This document shows, piece after piece, positions 34,324 through 41,852 of a DNA stretch of 64,000 bases. The position numbers and the translations under genes were made by a program. How positions within the stretch are numbered: the first letter of the stretch is position 1; each line of letters begins with the position of its first letter. The stretch lies in the NCBI RefSeq assembly GCF_018760785.1, contig NZ_JAHHZO010000001.1, positions 372,001 to 436,000 on the forward strand, read 5' to 3'. Source of the DNA: Rhizobium sp. CSW-27. GTDB taxonomy: Bacteria; Pseudomonadota; Alphaproteobacteria; Rhizobiales; Rhizobiaceae. Under the pieces are notes generated by a model. That model worked only from the letters and a program-made list of their open reading frames with translations, made no database searches and was not told where the DNA came from.

Positions 34324-35295
34324 TCAGTCGAGAAGGTCGATCCGGCGACCGAGCCCCGCCGCCACAGCGCGGCGATAGGCAAGCCAGCCGGCCGCCAGAT
34401 CCTGGAAGGCAAGACCGACACTGCCGAACACGGTGATGGCATCCGGATCCGTGCGCCCGGCGCGCGTTCCCGCCAGCACTTCGCCCAGTTCGGCATGAAT
34501 GACCTCGGCGCCAAGCCCGGCGCCGCCGACGGCGCCCATCTCGAGCGCCAGCCGGCGATCATCCACCACCACCCGTGCCCGCTCCAGCACCTCGGCTGCC
34601 ACCTCGCATTTGCCGGGCTGGTCCGGACCGAGCGTGGTGATGTGCATGCCGGGCCGCACATGACGGCGGTAAAGGAAAGGCTCGCGTGCCCAGGTGGCGG
34701 TGATGACGATATCCGCCGCCTGCATCGCCTCCTCCAGGCTGCCGCAGCCGACCGCCGCGATACCGGCACAGCAGGGCTGCGCCAGATAGTCGGCCACCGC
34801 CTGCGGCACGGGATCGAAGACCTGCACCCGATCGATCCGCCGCAACAGCCGCAGCGCGGCCAGTTGCGCACGCCCCTGCGCACCGGCCCCGATGATTGCC
34901 ACCGTGCGGGCCTCGGGCCGTGCCAGCGCATCGGCCCCCAGCGCACCGGCAAGGCCGGTGCGCAGCGCGGTCAGGTAACTGCTTTCCATCATCGCCAGGA
35001 GGTCACCGGTCTGCAGGTCGTTCAGCAGCAGCACGCCGCGGATCGCCGGGTCCCGGCCGGGAAACTTGGCATGCACCTTCACGCTATAGGCGGGAATGCC
35101 GGGCACCAGCCCGGGCGCCAGCAGCATGCCGGAAGCACCCGCCGGCACGTCGGAAACCGGCAGCGGCACCGGAATGCGCATCGCCTCCACGCTGCGGCGG
35201 GTGGAATAGGCGACAAAGGCCTGTCGCAGGGCATCGAGCAGCGCCTGCTCGTCCAGCAGTGCGCGCATGTCGGCGCGCGTCAGCATCAGGGTCAT
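34324..35295 (-). CDS. Ornithine cyclodeaminase / mu-crystallin family protein
   Basis: 323 residues. An NAD(P)-binding Rossmann domain (VAIIGAGAQGRAQLAAL, about residues 130-146) is framed by the typical N-terminus (MLTRADMRALLDEQALLDAL) and the substrate segment AYSVKVHAKFPG with Lys near residue 70. Members include ornithine cyclodeaminase, alanine dehydrogenase and ketimine reductase; which one cannot be decided. It lies downstream of the two cytochrome genes in the same direction with an 81-base gap. Confidence 0.86.
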   Translation of the reverse strand: MTLMLTRADMRALLDEQALLDALRQAFVAYSTRRSVEAMRIPVPLPVSDVPAGASGMLLAPGLVPGIPAYSVKVHAKFPGRDPAIRGVLLLNDLQTGDLLAMMESSYLTALRTGLAGALGADALARPEARTVAIIGAGAQGRAQLAALRLLRRIDRVQVFDPVPQAVADYLAQPCCAGIAAVGCGSLEEAMQAADIVITATWAREPFLYRRHVRPGMHITTLGPDQPGKCEVAAEVLERARVVVDDRRLALEMGAVGGAGLGAEVIHAELGEVLAGTRAGRTDPDAITVFGSVGLAFQDLAAGWLAYRRAVAAGLGRRIDLLD

Positions 35296-35376
35296 GACCG
35301 GTCCTTCGGGAAACCATGCGGCGGGAAGGCCAGCATGGCCGATCTCCCCTGCCCGAGACAAGGGGCGCGCGGGATT

Positions 35377-36291
35377 CTATCGCGCCGGAACCGCCTTCAG
35401 ATAGGCGGCAATCGCCTGCAGATCGCTTTTCGGAAGGTGCGCCAGGTTCTGCTGGACCTCCACCATCGAGCCGCCGACGCTGTCGAAATCGGGGGTGAAG
35501 CCGGTTTCGAGATAGGTGACGATCTCCTCTTCGCTCCACTGGCCGATGGATTGCGAGCCGGGAGTGATGTCGGGAATGCGGCCCTCGCCTTCCGGGTTCG
35601 GTCCGCCGGCCAGCCACTGGCCGGCCTGGAAGCCGCCGAGCACATTGCGCGGCGTATGGCATTCGCCGCAATGGCCGGGGCCTTCCACCAGATACTGGCC
35701 GCGCTTCACGGCATCGCCGGCCTCGGCAAGATCGACACGCGGCGCATCCGAGAAATAGAGCAGTTTCCAGCCCCCGACCGCGATGCGCATGTTGAAGGGG
35801 AAGTTCAGCGCATGCGGCGGCGCGATCGCGTCGCTTGCCGGCAGGCTCTTCAGGTAGCCGAACAGGTCGTTGATGTCCTCGCGCGTCATGCGCGCATAGG
35901 AGCCGTAGGGAAAGGAGGGGTAGAGATGCTCGCCCTTCGCGCCGACGCCGCGGGTCATGGCATCGCCGAACTGCGCCAGCGTCCAGCCGCCGATGCCGGC
36001 CTGCGGATCGGAGGAGATGTTGGGCACATGGAAGGTGCCGAAGGCGGTGGGCAGCGCGCGGCCGCCGGACAGGACCTTCAGAGCCTCGCCCTGCGCCCCG
36101 GCGGCGGCATGACAGCTGGCGCAACCGCCGGCCCAGAACAGCACTTCGCCATGCGAAAGATCCGGCGCGGCAAGGCCCGCCCAGTAGGAGGCAGGATGCG
36201 GATCGGGCTTTGTCAGCGCATAGGCGACGCCGGCCCCCACCGCTGCGGCAACCACGCCGGCCAGGGCAAACTTGCTCCAGATCGAGGCCAT
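35377..36291 (-). CDS. Membrane-anchored diheme cytochrome c
   Basis: 304 residues. An uncleaved N-terminal helix (residues 6-26) anchors two cytochrome c domains, with haem-binding CASCH near residue 57 and CGECH near residue 208. The pattern (PNISSDPQAGIGGWT, FGDAMTRGVGAKGEHLYPSFPY) is that of the cytochrome subunits that accept electrons from periplasmic sugar or alcohol dehydrogenases, but no dehydrogenase is adjacent. It follows a cytochrome c' gene by 87 bases. Confidence 0.9.
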   Translation of the reverse strand: MASIWSKFALAGVVAAAVGAGVAYALTKPDPHPASYWAGLAAPDLSHGEVLFWAGGCASCHAAAGAQGEALKVLSGGRALPTAFGTFHVPNISSDPQAGIGGWTLAQFGDAMTRGVGAKGEHLYPSFPYGSYARMTREDINDLFGYLKSLPASDAIAPPHALNFPFNMRIAVGGWKLLYFSDAPRVDLAEAGDAVKRGQYLVEGPGHCGECHTPRNVLGGFQAGQWLAGGPNPEGEGRIPDITPGSQSIGQWSEEEIVTYLETGFTPDFDSVGGSMVEVQQNLAHLPKSDLQAIAAYLKAVPAR

Positions 36292-36378
36292 CCCCTTCCC
36301 CTTTCGGTCAGCTCAGACACAACAAGACGATTCGCCGCCGGGTGTGGCCCGGCGGCGGCAAGACCGTTCGGACACGCC

Positions 36379-36822
36379 TCAGCGCTTCAGGCGATAGGTC
36401 TGGTGGCAGGCACCGCATTCGGATCCCAGCGTCTGCATGGCCTGGCCAACACCGGCCTGATCCGCCGGCATGGAGGCGAGAACCGTCTGGGCATCGCTGG
36501 AAAGCTTCTCGGCCTTGGCCTTGAAGTCGGCGGGGTTCTGCCAGATGGCCGGCGCCGCTTCCGTCTCGAAGCCGGTCTCGGAACCGGCCGGGAAGTGATT
36601 GGGGAAATCCTTGGCGGATTCGGCGATCGTGGAAAGCGCGGTCTTCACGGTGGCAGCGTCATAGGGCTTCTGGCCCTTGGCAATCGCGCCGAGCGCGCCC
36701 ATCGAGCCGCCGATCTTCTTCATCAGATCCTGTCGTACGACCTGCGGTTCACCCGCAGCAAAGACGGCGCCCGCGCCAAGACAGAGCGCCAGAATGCCGG
36801 CGGTCACCAGTTTCAGTTTCAT
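36379..36822 (-). CDS. Cytochrome c' / c556 family protein
   Basis: 147 residues with a signal peptide (cut after AVFAA, near residue 22) and a four-helix cytochrome c' fold. The haem motif CGACH is close to the C-terminus (SECGACHQTYRLKR), as in the family. Cytochrome c' binds NO and CO or acts as an electron carrier in the periplasm. It is the first gene of a pair with the diheme cytochrome. Confidence 0.92.
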   Translation of the reverse strand: MKLKLVTAGILALCLGAGAVFAAGEPQVVRQDLMKKIGGSMGALGAIAKGQKPYDAATVKTALSTIAESAKDFPNHFPAGSETGFETEAAPAIWQNPADFKAKAEKLSSDAQTVLASMPADQAGVGQAMQTLGSECGACHQTYRLKR

Positions 36823-37001
36823 GGAAAATCTCCCCTTCTGTCGACGCCGGACCCACCCCGGCATTTCCTGCGACGGGGCATGATGGCATGGCATGCACTT
36901 GATTTACATGACGTTTGAGCAGGCACACACAGATGTGATGACCACGCGGAAAGCGAAAGGGCAAGGCGGCCTTGCCGGCCGTTGCCGAGCCTGCAGCCGG
37001 C

Positions 37002-37841
37002 TCAGCGCGGCAGAACCCGGCTTTCCTCGCGGCCGAAGCCGCGCACCTCGATGCGATCCTCATGCAGGCCGATCAGAGAGAAGGCATTCTGCCGCTGCGT
37101 ATCCACCATGCCCCTGAGATTGAGGAACCAGCATTTGCCGGCACGCGCCACGCCGCCCGCATGATAGTGGCCGCACAGATAGGCAATCACATGCGGCGCG
37201 GACGAAAAGAGATCGGCAAGCGCCTCGGCGTCCCACAGGGCGTGGTCGCTGTGGGGATAAAGCGGGAAATGTCCCATGGCGATGACCGGCTGGCCAAGCG
37301 CGCGCGCCGCCTCCAGCTGGCCGGCGATCCAGGTGAACTGGCGCTGCGAAATGCCGGCATTCCACTCCATGGCATTGATCGCGCCCTTCGCCTTCAAACC
37401 CGCAAGCCGCGCCGAAGCCTGCGCATTGGCGTCGGAGCCGGGCATTGTGGCAAACAGGCTTTCCTCGCAGCCGTCGATCACGACGAAACGGATGCCGCCG
37501 CGCACGAAGCTGTAATAGGGCGCCGGCATGCCGAGCAGCGCATGCACGCTATCGAGATGCTCCGGATCGACCAGGAAATCGTGATTTCCGGGCAGGAACA
37601 GGCATTCGTGGCGCGAGCGCCGGTAGATGGAAAGCGGTGCCTCGAAATGCTCAATGCCCCGATCCACCAGATCGCCGAGCGTCATGACGAAGGAGAGATC
37701 CTCGCCCTCGAAGGTGGCGATCGCCTCGGCAAGCTTGCCGAGACTCGCCCGGAAATGACGGTCGAGCACCGTGTTCGGATCGAGATCGGCATATTGCGGA
37801 TCGGCAATGAGGCCGAAGCGGAGGAGAGGCTGGTTTGGCAT
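37002..37841 (-). CDS. Metallophosphoesterase, ADPRibase-Mn-like
   Basis: 279 residues. The metal-ligand series of calcineurin-like phosphatases is complete: GLIADPQ (Asp14), TLGDLVDRG, GNHDF, MGHFPL and CGHYHAGG. The wording ADPQYADLDPNTVLDRHFRAS matches the Mn2+-dependent ADP-ribose/CDP-alcohol diphosphatase family first known from vertebrates and plants. It probably hydrolyses nucleoside-diphosphate-linked alcohols or ADP-ribose in the cytoplasm. ATG 37841 chosen. Confidence 0.87.
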   Translation of the reverse strand: MPNQPLLRFGLIADPQYADLDPNTVLDRHFRASLGKLAEAIATFEGEDLSFVMTLGDLVDRGIEHFEAPLSIYRRSRHECLFLPGNHDFLVDPEHLDSVHALLGMPAPYYSFVRGGIRFVVIDGCEESLFATMPGSDANAQASARLAGLKAKGAINAMEWNAGISQRQFTWIAGQLEAARALGQPVIAMGHFPLYPHSDHALWDAEALADLFSSAPHVIAYLCGHYHAGGVARAGKCWFLNLRGMVDTQRQNAFSLIGLHEDRIEVRGFGREESRVLPR

Positions 37842-37979
37842 GCGGCGGCAATAGCCGGCTGGCGTGACACGGTTGTGACAGGCGATCTGCCACAGCCCCC
37901 GGCACGGGCGCGGCGCTTTGTCCATTGACCGCGCCACGTCACCGGCTTAACCGCCGATGCCCTGACCGGAGAAGACCCC

Positions 37980-38504
37980 ATGAAAGACACCCTGCCGCCC
38001 CCCGCCGACATGATCGACCTTCGCCCCGTGCTGCGCAGCGACGCGGCCGATCTGCTGGCTGCCAATCTGGACAGCCTGCCGCAGCATCACCCCTGGGTCT
38101 GCCCGCCGACCGACGAACCGGGCTTCGAGGCCTGGTATGGACAGGTGGTGACGGGCGCCAATGTGAGCCTGATCGCGCGACTTGCCGCAACCGGCGGCAT
38201 CATCGGCGTCTTCAACCTCAGCCAGATCGCGCTCGGCAATTTTCGCAGCTGCTATCTCGGCTATTACGGCATGGCAGGGCTTGCCGGGCGCGGGCTGATG
38301 ACGGCAGCGCTGAACAGGGTGCTGGCTTATGCCTTTGACGAGATCGGCCTGAACCGCATCGAAGCCAATATCCAGCCGGGCAACCATCGTTCCATCGCGC
38401 TCGTTTCCCGCTGCGGCTTTTCGAAAGAGGGTTTTTCGCCGCGCTACCTGAAGATCAACGGCGTGTGGTGCGACCACGAGCGCTGGGCACGGCTGGCGGA
38501 CTGA
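37980..38504 (+). CDS. RimJ/RimL-type GNAT acetyltransferase
   Basis: 174 residues. The ribosomal-protein-alanine acetyltransferase pattern is visible: IDLRPVLRSDAADLLAANLD at the start, YYGMAGLAGRGLMTAALNRVLAYAF as the CoA loop and LNRIEANIQPGNHRSIALVSRCGF near the end. The acceptor may be the N-terminus of a ribosomal protein or another protein. Ends just before a hairpin at 38527. Confidence 0.87.
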   Translation: MKDTLPPPADMIDLRPVLRSDAADLLAANLDSLPQHHPWVCPPTDEPGFEAWYGQVVTGANVSLIARLAATGGIIGVFNLSQIALGNFRSCYLGYYGMAGLAGRGLMTAALNRVLAYAFDEIGLNRIEANIQPGNHRSIALVSRCGFSKEGFSPRYLKINGVWCDHERWARLAD

Positions 38505-38526
38505 GGAGAGCGAGACGCCAGAAGCA

Positions 38527-38559
38527 AGACCGCCGGCCCCTTCCGGGCACCGGCGGTCT
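38527..38559. terminator. 10-bp terminator stem
   Basis: AGACCGCCGG and CCGGCGGTCT form a perfect 10-bp stem around a 13-base loop. On the minus strand it is followed by TGCTTCT and begins 10 bases after the stop of the outer-membrane-protein remnant; on the plus strand it may end the RimJ-like gene. Confidence 0.6.
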
Positions 38560-38569
38560 GCCTGTCGGA

Positions 38570-38705
38570 TCAGAATTTCACGGCGAAGCCGGCACGCAGC
38601 CGGGACGGCTTCAGATCCTGCCCCGCAAGGCTGCAATCACTGATGCCGATCAGCGTGCCGATCTCGGAACGCCGGAGGATGAGGCGAAGCGTTTGGCAGG
38701 CTGCC
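38570..38705 (-). pseudogene. C-terminal remnant of an outer-membrane beta-barrel protein
   Basis: The last codons before a TGA stop at 38572-38570 read LKPSRLRAGFAVKF, with alternating hydrophobics and a terminal Phe, the signal by which beta-barrel proteins are recognised by the Bam machinery. The frame is open for only ~45 codons and breaks upstream (TGA), with no signal peptide or start. A terminator follows directly, as after a real gene. I read it as a decayed porin or opacity-like gene. Confidence 0.45.
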
Positions 38706-38886
38706 GATACCGGGGCAGAAAGTCGGCTTCAGCCTCACAATTTCCGCAGTGTCATCCACCAGCACTACGGGGAGCGGTCCGGCCGGGTCCGGGACATGAC
38801 TGTCTTCGGCTCTGGCGGGCGGACTTTTTCCTGTTTCATCGCGGGCGTTTTTCAGCGCCGCTCTGTGTCGGCGCGGGAAACCACGG

Positions 38887-38919
38887 CAAAAGAAAAGGCC
38901 CCGGCGCGAACCGGAGCCT
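38887..38919 (-). terminator. sodB terminator
   Basis: On the minus strand GGCTCCGG and CCGGGGCC form an 8-bp stem (one G-U pair) with a 6-base loop, followed by TTTTCTTTT. It begins 48 bases after the sodB stop and is a good intrinsic terminator. Confidence 0.85.
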
Positions 38920-38966
38920 CTCAGAAACGACAGGAGACCGGCAGAAGGCGCCGGTCCTTGCGCTGC

Positions 38967-39569
38967 TTACTTCGTGGCGGCTTCGTACATTTCCAGGACG
39001 TAGTCCCAGTTGATCAGGCTGTCGACGAAGGCTTCGAGGTACTTCGGGCGGGCGTTGCGGTAGTCGATGTAGTAGGAGTGTTCCCAGACGTCGACGCCGA
39101 GGATCGGGGATGCGCCGTGCACCAGCGGGTTTTCGCCGTTCGGGGTCTTGGAGATGACGAGCTTGCCGTCCTTGACCGAGAGCCAGGCCCAGCCGGAGCC
39201 GAACTGCGTGGTGCCGGCGGCAACGAAATCGGCCTTGAACTTGTCATAGCCGCCGAGGTCGCTGTCGATGGCGGCCTGCAGCTTGCCGGGCAGCTTGGTG
39301 CCGCCGCCATCCTTCTTCATCCAGTTCCAGAAGTGGATGTGGTTGTAGTGCTGGCCGGCATTGTTGAAGAGGCCGGCATTGGTGCCGTAGGACTTCTTGA
39401 CGACTTCTTCCAGCGACAGGTCGGCCATGCCGGCTTCGGCGGCCAGCTTGTTGCCGTTGTCCACGTAAGCCTTGTGGTGCTTGTCGTGGTGGAATTCGAG
39501 CGTTTCCGCCGACATGAACGGGGCGAGCGCATCGTAGGCATAGGGGAGTGCGGGAAGTTCAAAGGCCAT
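38967..39569 (-). CDS. sodB: Superoxide dismutase (Fe/Mn)
   Basis: 200 residues. It removes superoxide in the cytoplasm. The metal ligands are intact: His27 in LEFHHDKHHKAYVD, His in YNHIHFWNWM, and Asp/His in VDVWEHSYYIDYRNARPKYLEAF. Sequence details (GSGWAWLSV, GGGTKLPGKL) fit the Fe or cambialistic alphaproteobacterial enzyme. AAGGAG lies eight bases before ATG 39569. Confidence 0.97.
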   Translation of the reverse strand: MAFELPALPYAYDALAPFMSAETLEFHHDKHHKAYVDNGNKLAAEAGMADLSLEEVVKKSYGTNAGLFNNAGQHYNHIHFWNWMKKDGGGTKLPGKLQAAIDSDLGGYDKFKADFVAAGTTQFGSGWAWLSVKDGKLVISKTPNGENPLVHGASPILGVDVWEHSYYIDYRNARPKYLEAFVDSLINWDYVLEMYEAATK

Positions 39570-39783
39570 GATCTTACTCCTTTTCGGCAAAACACCTGAA
39601 GCGATGTTGAGGCGGAACATAGGTTCCAACGCGGCGCTAGGCAACCGTGCGCGCGGCTAAAACGGTACGCCATTTTTGCCATTCTCCCGCACCTTGGACA
39701 CAGCGCGCGACGGGAGCCGCTTCAGCGGGAACTTCGCGGGCCGGCAGCGGTTCTGGGCGCGGGCGGAGCACAGGAGAGAGACC

Positions 39784-40299
39784 ATGAACAGACGCACCAT
39801 TCTGGCCGGCATGGCGCTGGCCGGCACGCTGCCGGTCGCCGGCCAGGCGCTTGCCCAGACAGGCCAGGCCACGCAGGCCGCTTCCGGCAAGGCGCTGGAT
39901 CCGGCGAAGATGAAGGCACTGATGGGCGGCGATTTTGCCACCGCCAGCAGCGAGCTTGCCCGGCAGAAGGGCACCGCCAATGCGGTGAAGGTGTTCGCCC
40001 AGCTGGAGATCCGCGAGCAGGCCGCCGTTGCGAAAGCCTTCGGCGCAGAGCCCGGTTCGGCCGGCCTCAGCGAAAAACACCGGCAGATGCTTGCCAAGCT
40101 CGAGGCCGCCAGCGGCGCGGAATTCGACCGGATGTATATCGACGGCCAGATGGAGGGCCATCAGGAGCTTCTGGCGATCCACAAGCAGTATGCCGAAAAC
40201 GGCGAGGACCCGATGGCCCGCGGCGCCTCGATGGTGGGCGTACCCTCCATCGAAACCCATCTCGGCATGCTGAAGACGATCCGGCAGTCGCTCGGCTGA
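39784..40299 (+). CDS. DUF4142 secreted protein
   Basis: 171 residues with a signal peptide of the RR type (MNRRTILAGMALAGTLPVAG), cut near residue 24. The mature helical domain (FATASSELARQKG, VKVFAQLEIREQAAVAKAF, IDGQMEGHQELLAIHKQYAENG) matches DUF4142, a ferritin-like four-helix fold without obvious metal ligands of its own. Predicted periplasmic. AGGAGAGAG precedes the start. Function unknown. Confidence 0.87.
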   Translation: MNRRTILAGMALAGTLPVAGQALAQTGQATQAASGKALDPAKMKALMGGDFATASSELARQKGTANAVKVFAQLEIREQAAVAKAFGAEPGSAGLSEKHRQMLAKLEAASGAEFDRMYIDGQMEGHQELLAIHKQYAENGEDPMARGASMVGVPSIETHLGMLKTIRQSLG

Positions 40300-40402
40300 T
40301 CGGAGATCGGCACGGTCTTGCCGGAGAGGCCTGCCCGGCAGCAGCCCGGGCAGAGGGGCGTGCGAGGCACATCCCGCCTCTCTCCGCTCACAAGGCGCGA
40401 TT

Positions 40403-40427
40403 GGCCCCTCACCCGCCGGGAGGGGCC
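40403..40427. terminator. Convergent terminator hairpin
   Basis: GGCCCCTC and GAGGGGCC form a perfect 8-bp stem with a 9-base loop, followed on the plus strand by ATTCTTG. It lies between the convergent DUF4142 and aminotransferase genes and may serve both. Confidence 0.55.
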
Positions 40428-40465
40428 ATTCTTGCGCGAGCCGCGCGGCGGTCCGTGCGCAGGCC

Positions 40466-41353
40466 TCAGGCGGCCGCCTTCGTTCCGGCGCGCGCCCAGT
40501 CCATGTAGAGCTGCAGCGCCTTGCGGGCGAGCGGCCCCTCCTGGAATTCCTGGTCGTCCAGCCGGTTGATCGGCACGATCTTCGAATAGTTGCCCGAGGT
40601 GAAAATCTCGTCGGCCGTCTTGAAATCCTCGACCGTCAGTGTGCATTCGCGCACCTCGACGCCGGCGCCGCGCAGAAGCGCGATGACGCGCGAGCGGGTG
40701 ATGCCGGCGAGGAAGGTGCCGTTGGCGACCGGCGTCATCACCACGCCGTCCTTGACCAGGAAGATGTTGGAGGAGGCGGTTTCGGCCACATTGCCGTTCA
40801 TGTCGCGCATCAGCGCGTTGTCGAAGCCGCGGGCGCGGGCCTCGATGATGGCGCGGCCGCTGTTCGGGTAGAGACTGCCGGTCTTGGCGCCGGTCATCGC
40901 CACTTCCGGGTTCGGCCGGCGGAAGGGCGAGACGGTGATGGACGAGGGCTTTGCCGTGTGCATGGGCGCCTCGAACAGGCACAGCGCGAAGCGGGTGGAT
41001 TCCGGATCGGCGGCCACCACGGAGGAGGCCATGCCGTGTTCGGCCCAGTACATCGGCTTGATGTAGATGGCGGTCTTGCCGTCGAACTTCCTGACGCCCT
41101 CCAGTGCCAGCGCCTCGATCTCCTCGGCGGCCATCGTTGCCTTCATGCCCATGGCGAGTGCCGAGCGGTTGACACGCTGGCAGTGCAGGTCGAGGTCGGG
41201 CGAGATGCCGTCGAACCAGCGGGCACCGTCGAACACGGTCGAGCCCAGCCACATGGCATGCGAGGTGGGGCCGATCAGCGGCGGATTGCCGGCGATCCAG
41301 TCCCCGTCGACGAAGGTCCAGGTGGTGCTGCGGGGGGCGGTATCGACAGGCAT
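40466..41353 (-). CDS. ilvE: Branched-chain amino acid aminotransferase
   Basis: 295 residues of PLP-dependent fold type IV. It interconverts Leu, Ile and Val with their 2-oxo acids using glutamate/2-oxoglutarate. Landmarks are the early GNPPLIGPTSHAMWLGSTVFDGAR, the PLP region TGAKTGSLYPNSGRAI with the catalytic Lys, and GNVAETASSNIFLVKDGVVMTP. No other ilv gene is near. A dyad TTGCGTG-N4-CACGCAA lies 70 bases upstream. Confidence 0.9.
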   Translation of the reverse strand: MPVDTAPRSTTWTFVDGDWIAGNPPLIGPTSHAMWLGSTVFDGARWFDGISPDLDLHCQRVNRSALAMGMKATMAAEEIEALALEGVRKFDGKTAIYIKPMYWAEHGMASSVVAADPESTRFALCLFEAPMHTAKPSSITVSPFRRPNPEVAMTGAKTGSLYPNSGRAIIEARARGFDNALMRDMNGNVAETASSNIFLVKDGVVMTPVANGTFLAGITRSRVIALLRGAGVEVRECTLTVEDFKTADEIFTSGNYSKIVPINRLDDQEFQEGPLARKALQLYMDWARAGTKAAA

Positions 41354-41422
41354 GTTATTCTCCGTGCGCGTGCAAAACTGGCGGAAATGAACGCGCCACC
41401 TCCCGGTCAGGTCAAGGGATTT

Positions 41423-41440
41423 TTGCGTGACGCCACGCAA
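41423..41440. promoter_or_regulatory. Dyad upstream of ilvE
   Basis: TTGCGTG-ACGC-CACGCAA, a perfect 7-bp inverted repeat with a 4-base centre, 70 bases before the ilvE start. Position and symmetry suit a repressor or Lrp/LysR-like activator; the binding protein is unknown. Confidence 0.45.
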
Positions 41441-41538
41441 TCGAAAGAAAATTGCTCCGCACCCGCCCCTCGTTGATATCGCCGGTCGGCACCGGTGAAC
41501 GGGGTGAATGAACCCATCACACCCGGTGATGGACAGGC

Positions 41539-41590
41539 CTGCCGCCACCGTCGCCGCGCGCCCTCAGGGACGCGGCGACGGTGGCGGCAG
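41539..41590. repeat. Perfect 20-bp inverted repeat with 12-base loop
   Basis: CTGCCGCCACCGTCGCCGCG at 41539-41558 is repeated in inverted form at 41571-41590. This is the longest perfect hairpin in the window. It overlaps the end of a short minus-strand gene candidate, whose stop lies in the loop, so it may be that gene's terminator or a small repeated element. Confidence 0.85.
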
Positions 41591-41719
41591 CAGCGGCGAG
41601 GTTTCTCCGGTTTCCGGACCGCGCGTGCGGTCTTCGAAGGCATTCCGGTCGATGAGCGGAATGCTCAGCACGATGGCAATCAGAATCGCGATCCACACCA
41701 AACACCAGGAAATTCGCAT
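41564..41719 (-). CDS. Candidate membrane microprotein, 51 aa
   Basis: 51 codons starting MRISWCLVWIAILIAIVLSI: one N-terminal membrane helix (residues 3-22), a charged middle (IDRNAFEDRTRGPETGE) and a Pro-rich end (PLLPPPSPRP). GAGGG lies about four bases before the ATG. The charge pattern and helix look like a genuine small membrane protein, but the end is encoded by the inverted repeat, so part of the sequence could be fortuitous. Confidence 0.45.
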   Translation of the reverse strand: MRISWCLVWIAILIAIVLSIPLIDRNAFEDRTRGPETGETSPLLPPPSPRP

Positions 41720-41852
41720 CGGCCCTCATACTCTCTCTTCCTGCCGTTCTGGCACGGCTATGCGGCACAAATTCGATGACGATCACATTTTCCGGAACAA
41801 ACCGGCCGCGCCCGGCGTCTTGTGGGGTCTGGTCGCGGCAACGGAAGAAGGC

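Larger units (their letters stand above)
38505..38966. other. Gap with degraded outer-membrane-protein end
   Basis: About 460 bases between the RimJ-like gene and sodB. It holds two terminators (38527-38559 and 38887-38919) and a minus-strand remnant described separately. No intact gene is seen in the rest. Confidence 0.5.

Noticed and set aside
34495..36918. 807-codon plus-strand open frame
   Set aside because: Antisense to the ornithine cyclodeaminase-like gene and both cytochrome genes, which have clear motifs.
41760..41852. Upstream start of the phospholipase gene
   Set aside because: The 31 extra residues lack the family pattern and a ribosome site, while ATG 41853 has both.
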